64,000 nt of DNA, taken from positions 496,001 to 560,000 of the forward strand of contig NC_015389.1 in the NCBI RefSeq assembly GCF_000195315.1, read 5' to 3'. The notes under the pieces were generated by a model. It was not told the origin of the DNA. It was given only the letters and a program-made list of their open reading frames with translations, and did no database searches. This DNA is from Coriobacterium glomerans PW2. Lineage in GTDB: Bacteria; Actinomycetota; Coriobacteriia; Coriobacteriales; Coriobacteriaceae. Position numbers and translations under genes: made by a program. Positions 60,338 through 64,000 of the stretch are shown one piece after another (the stretch's first letter is position 1; every line of letters begins with the position of its first letter).

Positions 60338-62245
60338 GTGTCAGATTCCAATGGTATCGCTCTGACGCGGCTGGAACAGCCCGTCGAGATATTCGCGAAC
60401 TTCTGCAGCGTCGCGCTGCCCGATGCTCTGGATGCATTTCTCTTCCGCGTCGACGCCAGAGACGCGCCATCGGGGATAGAGCGCTTCGCGTTCGCAACGT
60501 TTAGAGATATCGATCTGCGCCGTCTCAGATCGCTCATGCTGAAATCGCGTATTCGGCTGTGCAAGCAGGAGGATAACCGGTTTTATCTCGCCTTTGATGA
60601 GTTCCAGGTTTCCAAAAGAGACAAGCAGTTCCTGCTGAGCGTCGAGTCGGCGATCAACAGGGTTCAGTTCTGCCTCAGCTATCTGGGCTTCAGCAGCGAA
60701 CCGGCGACGTCCTCGCCTTCGGCTGAGGACTGCTCGCTTATCGAGCAGCGGATTCTGACCACGCTCACCTCCGGCGCGCAGGATCTGATTCAGACGATCG
60801 ACCAGCCCAATCCATGGATGGACTGCTCCTCGAGCAGGCCCGCGGTCGGCGGCGAATGGGACCTCAGGAGCCGCTTCGCAAAGGCGTGCTCGAAGCTCGA
60901 TGTCGTCGTTCGCCTGGAGTTCACCTACGATTGCCTCGCGTCTGCGAAGGTCATGCGAATCAGATTTCGCGCTCCCGATGCGTCGGAGATGCCGCGGCGC
61001 ATCCTGGACGCCAAGGACGCCCAGTGGATCGAGCTGTCCTGGGAGAAGCGCTGCGTCATGGCGAAGGAGTACGGATACCGCATAGCGCTTCTGCTGGCCG
61101 CGGCCGGTTTCGCTTCGGGCATCCTCATCGAACGATGCAGCCTTGAGATGTACGATGCCTCCATGCCCGACGGCACCATTCGTCTGCAATTCGAGCGAGC
61201 CGAGTTTCTCGGCAGATATCTTGATCTCGCGAGCAGCCTGAGCGGTCAGCCCCTCGACGGCACTGCCGCTCGCGGTCTCGCCGATGCGATGGTGAAGCGC
61301 ATCGCCGCGCTCAGGGGCGCGCGCGGCCGCAAGCTCGCGCCGGGGCGCGATGATCGCGCGCTTCCCGAGGCGCTGCGCGAGCTGCTGCTCGCCGATGCGG
61401 TGAGCGATCTCGAGGTCATGGAGAGCCCCGACAGCCGCTCCCGGAATCGCGTGAACGAGCTCAAGGCCATGCTGGCGACGGACCGCGCCGCGGCGCTGGA
61501 CGGCTTGAAAGCGCTCATCGAGAGCCTGGAGGCGACGTGCGTCGCGAACGAGCTGCTGAGCGATGTTCCGATGCGCAGTCAGTTCTGCGAGAACTACATC
61601 GGACGGATCCTGCTGCCCTTGGATGAGGACGATCGCGCCACGCGCATCCAGCGCGTACCCGATGCGCTGTACTTCGCCCGCTATGAGCTCGTGAACGCCT
61701 CTATGAGGGACGGGGACCTCGAGGCGGCGCTCATCGAGGCGCGCAGGCTGCTGGATATCGCGTCGACCTCGATGCAGGCCCACTTCGCCCTCATCAACGT
61801 CTTGGGAGCGCTGGGTCGCCATCAGGATCTGATCGAGGTTGCCGAGCACGGTCTGGGCCTGGCATGCGATCGTGATTCTGCTGCCTACCTGTTCTACAGG
61901 ATCGCCTACTCGCTGTGGCAGGTGGGGAGCCGCGATGAGGCGCTCGCAAGCTACAGCATGGTGCTCGGCGACGATCATTTGCGCGACCAGGTCAACGTGG
62001 AGTCCGCCTGTCTCATGCGCCAGATGGGCGTCGAGACGCCACCGTCCCCGGAGGACGCCGCGCTCACGCTGGCTGCGGCCGGTCTTCCGCTTCCGCCCAC
62101 CGACCAGGTGAGGCGGCAGCTCTGCGACGCTCTTGTTCTGTTCACCGAGGGAGGATTTCATTTTCTGGCCTGCCGCTGCGCGACATACCTCTCAGATCTT
62201 CTCGGAGACAAGGAGCTGAGCGCCATGAGCGGCTCGTTCACGTAA
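60338..62245 (+). CDS. Large helical-repeat (TPR-like) protein of unknown function
   Basis: 635 residues, no family recognised with certainty. The first ~330 residues are mixed alpha/beta (a phrase such as SALPDALDAFLFRVDARD and a middle FTYDCLASAKVMRIRFRAPDAS). The second half is helical with TPR-like pairs: LYFARYELVNASMRDGDLEAALIEARRLLDIASTSMQAHFALINVLGALGRHQDLIEVAEHGL and AYLFYRIAYSLWQVGSRDEALASYSMVL. It looks cytoplasmic; no signal or TM segment is visible. GTG 60338 follows AAAGGGG and is preferred over the longer TTG frame from 60299. Confidence 0.75.
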   Translation: MSDSNGIALTRLEQPVEIFANFCSVALPDALDAFLFRVDARDAPSGIERFAFATFRDIDLRRLRSLMLKSRIRLCKQEDNRFYLAFDEFQVSKRDKQFLLSVESAINRVQFCLSYLGFSSEPATSSPSAEDCSLIEQRILTTLTSGAQDLIQTIDQPNPWMDCSSSRPAVGGEWDLRSRFAKACSKLDVVVRLEFTYDCLASAKVMRIRFRAPDASEMPRRILDAKDAQWIELSWEKRCVMAKEYGYRIALLLAAAGFASGILIERCSLEMYDASMPDGTIRLQFERAEFLGRYLDLASSLSGQPLDGTAARGLADAMVKRIAALRGARGRKLAPGRDDRALPEALRELLLADAVSDLEVMESPDSRSRNRVNELKAMLATDRAAALDGLKALIESLEATCVANELLSDVPMRSQFCENYIGRILLPLDEDDRATRIQRVPDALYFARYELVNASMRDGDLEAALIEARRLLDIASTSMQAHFALINVLGALGRHQDLIEVAEHGLGLACDRDSAAYLFYRIAYSLWQVGSRDEALASYSMVLGDDHLRDQVNVESACLMRQMGVETPPSPEDAALTLAAAGLPLPPTDQVRRQLCDALVLFTEGGFHFLACRCATYLSDLLGDKELSAMSGSFT

Positions 62246-62349
62246 CCCGGGGAGGCGCTATGACGCGCCGGGGCAGCGAATCGCAACAGAGAACCAAGCC
62301 GACGCGAACGCGCGTCGACCAGACGGACACGTTAGGAGACATGATCGAT

Positions 62350-62868
62350 ATGGCTATGGACACAAAGGTCTACGAGGCTTTAAACGCGCAGATCAACGCT
62401 GAGTTCTACTCGGCGTATCTGTACGTCACCTTCGCCGATTACTACGAGGAGCGCGGGCTCAAGGGCTTCGCGAGCTGGTATGTGATCCAGTCGCGCGAGG
62501 AGCTTGACCACGGCATGGCGCTCAGGCGCTACCTGCTCGACAACGAGCAGACGCCCGTGCTCGAGGCGATCGAGAAGCCGACTGAGACATTCGACGACGA
62601 TCTGGCACCGGTGGTGGCCGGGCTCGTGCACGAGGAGTACGTAACCGGACTCATAAACCACTGCTACGAGGTGGCGAGCTCCGTTCACGATGTTCGCGCG
62701 ATGCAGATGCTCGACTGGTTCGTGCGCGAGCAGGCCGAGGAGGAGATGAACGCGCGCGATATGATCAGCAACATGAAGCTATTCGGATCCGACCCCAAAG
62801 GCCTGTTCGATCTCGACCGAGAGAATCAGATGCGGGTGTACACGCCGCTGACGGCCCTGCCGCTCTAG
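62350..62868 (+). CDS. Ferritin
   Basis: 172-residue FtnA-type ferritin that stores iron in a 24-mer shell. Four long helices are visible; ferroxidase ligands occur in ALNAQINAEFYSAYLY (Glu), SREELDHGMALRRYL (Glu, His) and the later QAEEEMNARDM (Glu cluster). The C-terminus YTPLTALPL is short. Three ATG codons (62341, 62350, 62356) are close; 62350 fits the GGAG at 62335-62338 best. The frame upstream to 62260 has no similarity. It lies between the helical-repeat gene and gluQ. Confidence 0.93.
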   Translation: MAMDTKVYEALNAQINAEFYSAYLYVTFADYYEERGLKGFASWYVIQSREELDHGMALRRYLLDNEQTPVLEAIEKPTETFDDDLAPVVAGLVHEEYVTGLINHCYEVASSVHDVRAMQMLDWFVREQAEEEMNARDMISNMKLFGSDPKGLFDLDRENQMRVYTPLTALPL

Positions 62869-62891
62869 AGTCGCCCTCGAGCGGCCCCGCC

Positions 62892-63869
62892 ATGTGCGCG
62901 GCACCCGGGGCCGCATGCGGGTCCGGCCCGTCGGTGGGGCGCTTCGCACCCTCCCCGTCGGGCCGCATGCATGCGGGAAACATCTATACGGCCCTTGTTT
63001 GCTGGCTCTCGCAGCGAAGCGCCGGGGGCTCCGTGGTCCTGCGCATCGAGGACCTCGACGAGCGGACGCGAAGCGGTCCGTGGGTCGATCTGCTGTTGGA
63101 CGATTTGCGCTGGCTCGGTCTGACGTGGGATATCGGGCCGCTGTGCCAGCGCGACCGTCTCGATCGATATGCCGCCGCGCTCGAGAGACTCGATCGGATG
63201 GGGCTCGTCTATCCGTGCTTCTGCACGCGCGCGGAGCTTCATAGCGTCTCGGCGCCGCATGGACCTTCTGACATGCCGATCTATCCGGGCACCTGCCGTT
63301 TCATGTCGAAGGCCGACATCGCGCGCGCCTCCGCCATCAGATCGCCTGCCAGACGCCTGAAGGTGCCCGATGCGGGAGATCCCGCCGGCAGGATCGATAT
63401 CCGCGATCGGGTCTACGGGTCCCGAACCGAGGTGCTCGCTCGCGATTGCGGAGATTTCGTGGTCCAGCGAAGCGATGGCGTCATCGCCTACCAATTGGCC
63501 GTGTGCGTCGACGACGCCGAGATGGGCGTCACCGAGGTGGTGCGCGGGCGCGATCTGCTGGGCTCGGTCGCCCCTCAGCGCTACCTTCAGAATCTACTGG
63601 GCTTCAAGCGGGTCTCCTATGCCCATGTCCCGCTTTTGGTGGCACCCGGCGGCAGACGGCTGTCGAAGCGCGATCGCGATCTGAATATGGGCGAGCTGCG
63701 CGCGCGCTTCGCGTCACCTGAGCGGCTTCTGGGTTGGCTCGCTCACCTCACGGGTCTGGCGCCTGATGCGACGCCCGTGAGCGCCGAGCGCCTCGCTGAG
63801 ACGTTCAGCTGGAGCCTCGTGCGCGCGCATCGCCGCGACATAGAGGTGTCCGCAGCCGATCTCGGATGA
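62892..63869 (+). CDS. gluQ: Glutamyl-Q tRNA(Asp) synthetase
   Basis: 325 residues, the class I catalytic fragment related to GluRS without the anticodon domain, which attaches glutamate to queuosine in tRNA(Asp). Motifs: the HIGH-like PSPSGRMHAGN, RIEDLDERTRSG, the zinc-binding CFCTRAE and later YPGTCR typical of GluQ, VRGRDLLGSVAPQRYL and the KMSKS-like RRLSKRD. It is shorter than GluRS (~470-490), as expected. ATG 62892 lies just after the ferritin stop with a weak ribosome-binding site. Confidence 0.92.
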   Translation: MCAAPGAACGSGPSVGRFAPSPSGRMHAGNIYTALVCWLSQRSAGGSVVLRIEDLDERTRSGPWVDLLLDDLRWLGLTWDIGPLCQRDRLDRYAAALERLDRMGLVYPCFCTRAELHSVSAPHGPSDMPIYPGTCRFMSKADIARASAIRSPARRLKVPDAGDPAGRIDIRDRVYGSRTEVLARDCGDFVVQRSDGVIAYQLAVCVDDAEMGVTEVVRGRDLLGSVAPQRYLQNLLGFKRVSYAHVPLLVAPGGRRLSKRDRDLNMGELRARFASPERLLGWLAHLTGLAPDATPVSAERLAETFSWSLVRAHRRDIEVSAADLG

Positions 63870-64000
63870 GCGATCACGGAGTTCTCGCGCGACGGGCCGC
63901 ATCCGCTCGATCGCCAGCTGGGAGAGATTTCGTTGCAAGAGAGCATATGATTGTGAAGAGTTCTGCGTTTTCGCTTGTGCAAGCGGGCGGAAGTGCGCTA
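63870..64000. other. Window end, non-coding as seen
   Basis: About 130 bases after gluQ without a gene. A small stem CGCTTG / CAAGCG lies near 63972-63986. Whatever follows is cut by the window edge. Confidence 0.35.

Noticed and set aside
63955-63990. Terminator at the window end
   Set aside because: The short stem has T's before it rather than after it on the + strand, and A's on the other, so it does not fit an intrinsic terminator.

Overview
The window is high-GC, densely coded DNA with short intergenic gaps and gram-positive features: sortases, LPXTG-type surface proteins, a teichoic-acid-type modification operon and long-form HPF. Gene content suggests a host-associated anaerobic actinobacterium of the class Coriobacteriia (Coriobacterium/Collinsella/Olsenella relatives). 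That placement is inferred from gene content and codon/GC style; no rRNA or tRNA gene was recognised.

Left part (1-21.4 kb, + strand). A type I-E-like CRISPR array of 15 repeats opens the window, with its leader on the left and no cas genes in view. Then comes a housekeeping run: an archaeal-type topoisomerase I, thymidylate kinase, DNA polymerase III delta', a PSP1 protein, a ComF-type phosphoribosyltransferase, an extracellular solute-binding lipoprotein, HPF, DegV, a 3-hydroxyisobutyrate-dehydrogenase-like oxidoreductase with a Cys/His-rich tail, three poorly characterised proteins and a class C sortase. A magnesium transporter gene (mgtA) is preceded by an M-box riboswitch, an intrinsic terminator and a small ORF with a strong ribosome-binding site. 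A YitT-family protein follows.

Middle (21.4-34 kb). On the - strand a response regulator and sensor kinase lie just upstream of a five-gene dlt-like operon: adenylation enzyme, fold-type-III PLP decarboxylase, acyl carrier protein, MBOAT acyltransferase and SGNH protein. The decarboxylase is an unexpected member. It suggests that a decarboxylated aminoacyl group, rather than plain D-alanine, may be put on an envelope polymer. Next come a DUF2130 protein, a DHA2-type MFS exporter and a C5-cytosine methyltransferase overlapping a broken restriction-type partner.

A scrambled zone (33.9-37.3 kb) holds two paralogous GntR/UTRA regulators, a decayed fragment of a second thiG, a 60-residue phage-like ORF and an internally deleted GNAT gene. 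After an alpha/beta hydrolase, a compact thiS-thiF-thiG-thiE cluster follows (no thiH), preceded by a terminator-like switch, and then an ABC exporter pair.

The 43-54.3 kb region is a surface module. It has two 1.1-kresidue BspA-like leucine-rich-repeat proteins whose 5' ends and promoters are near-identical direct repeats, an LPTTG pilin and a second class C sortase. The last part carries cutC and a copper module (small membrane protein, CopA-type ATPase, HMA-UreH/DsbD-like fusion) bracketed by two copies of a composite palindromic repeat. It ends with a helical-repeat protein, ferritin and glutamyl-Q tRNA(Asp) synthetase.
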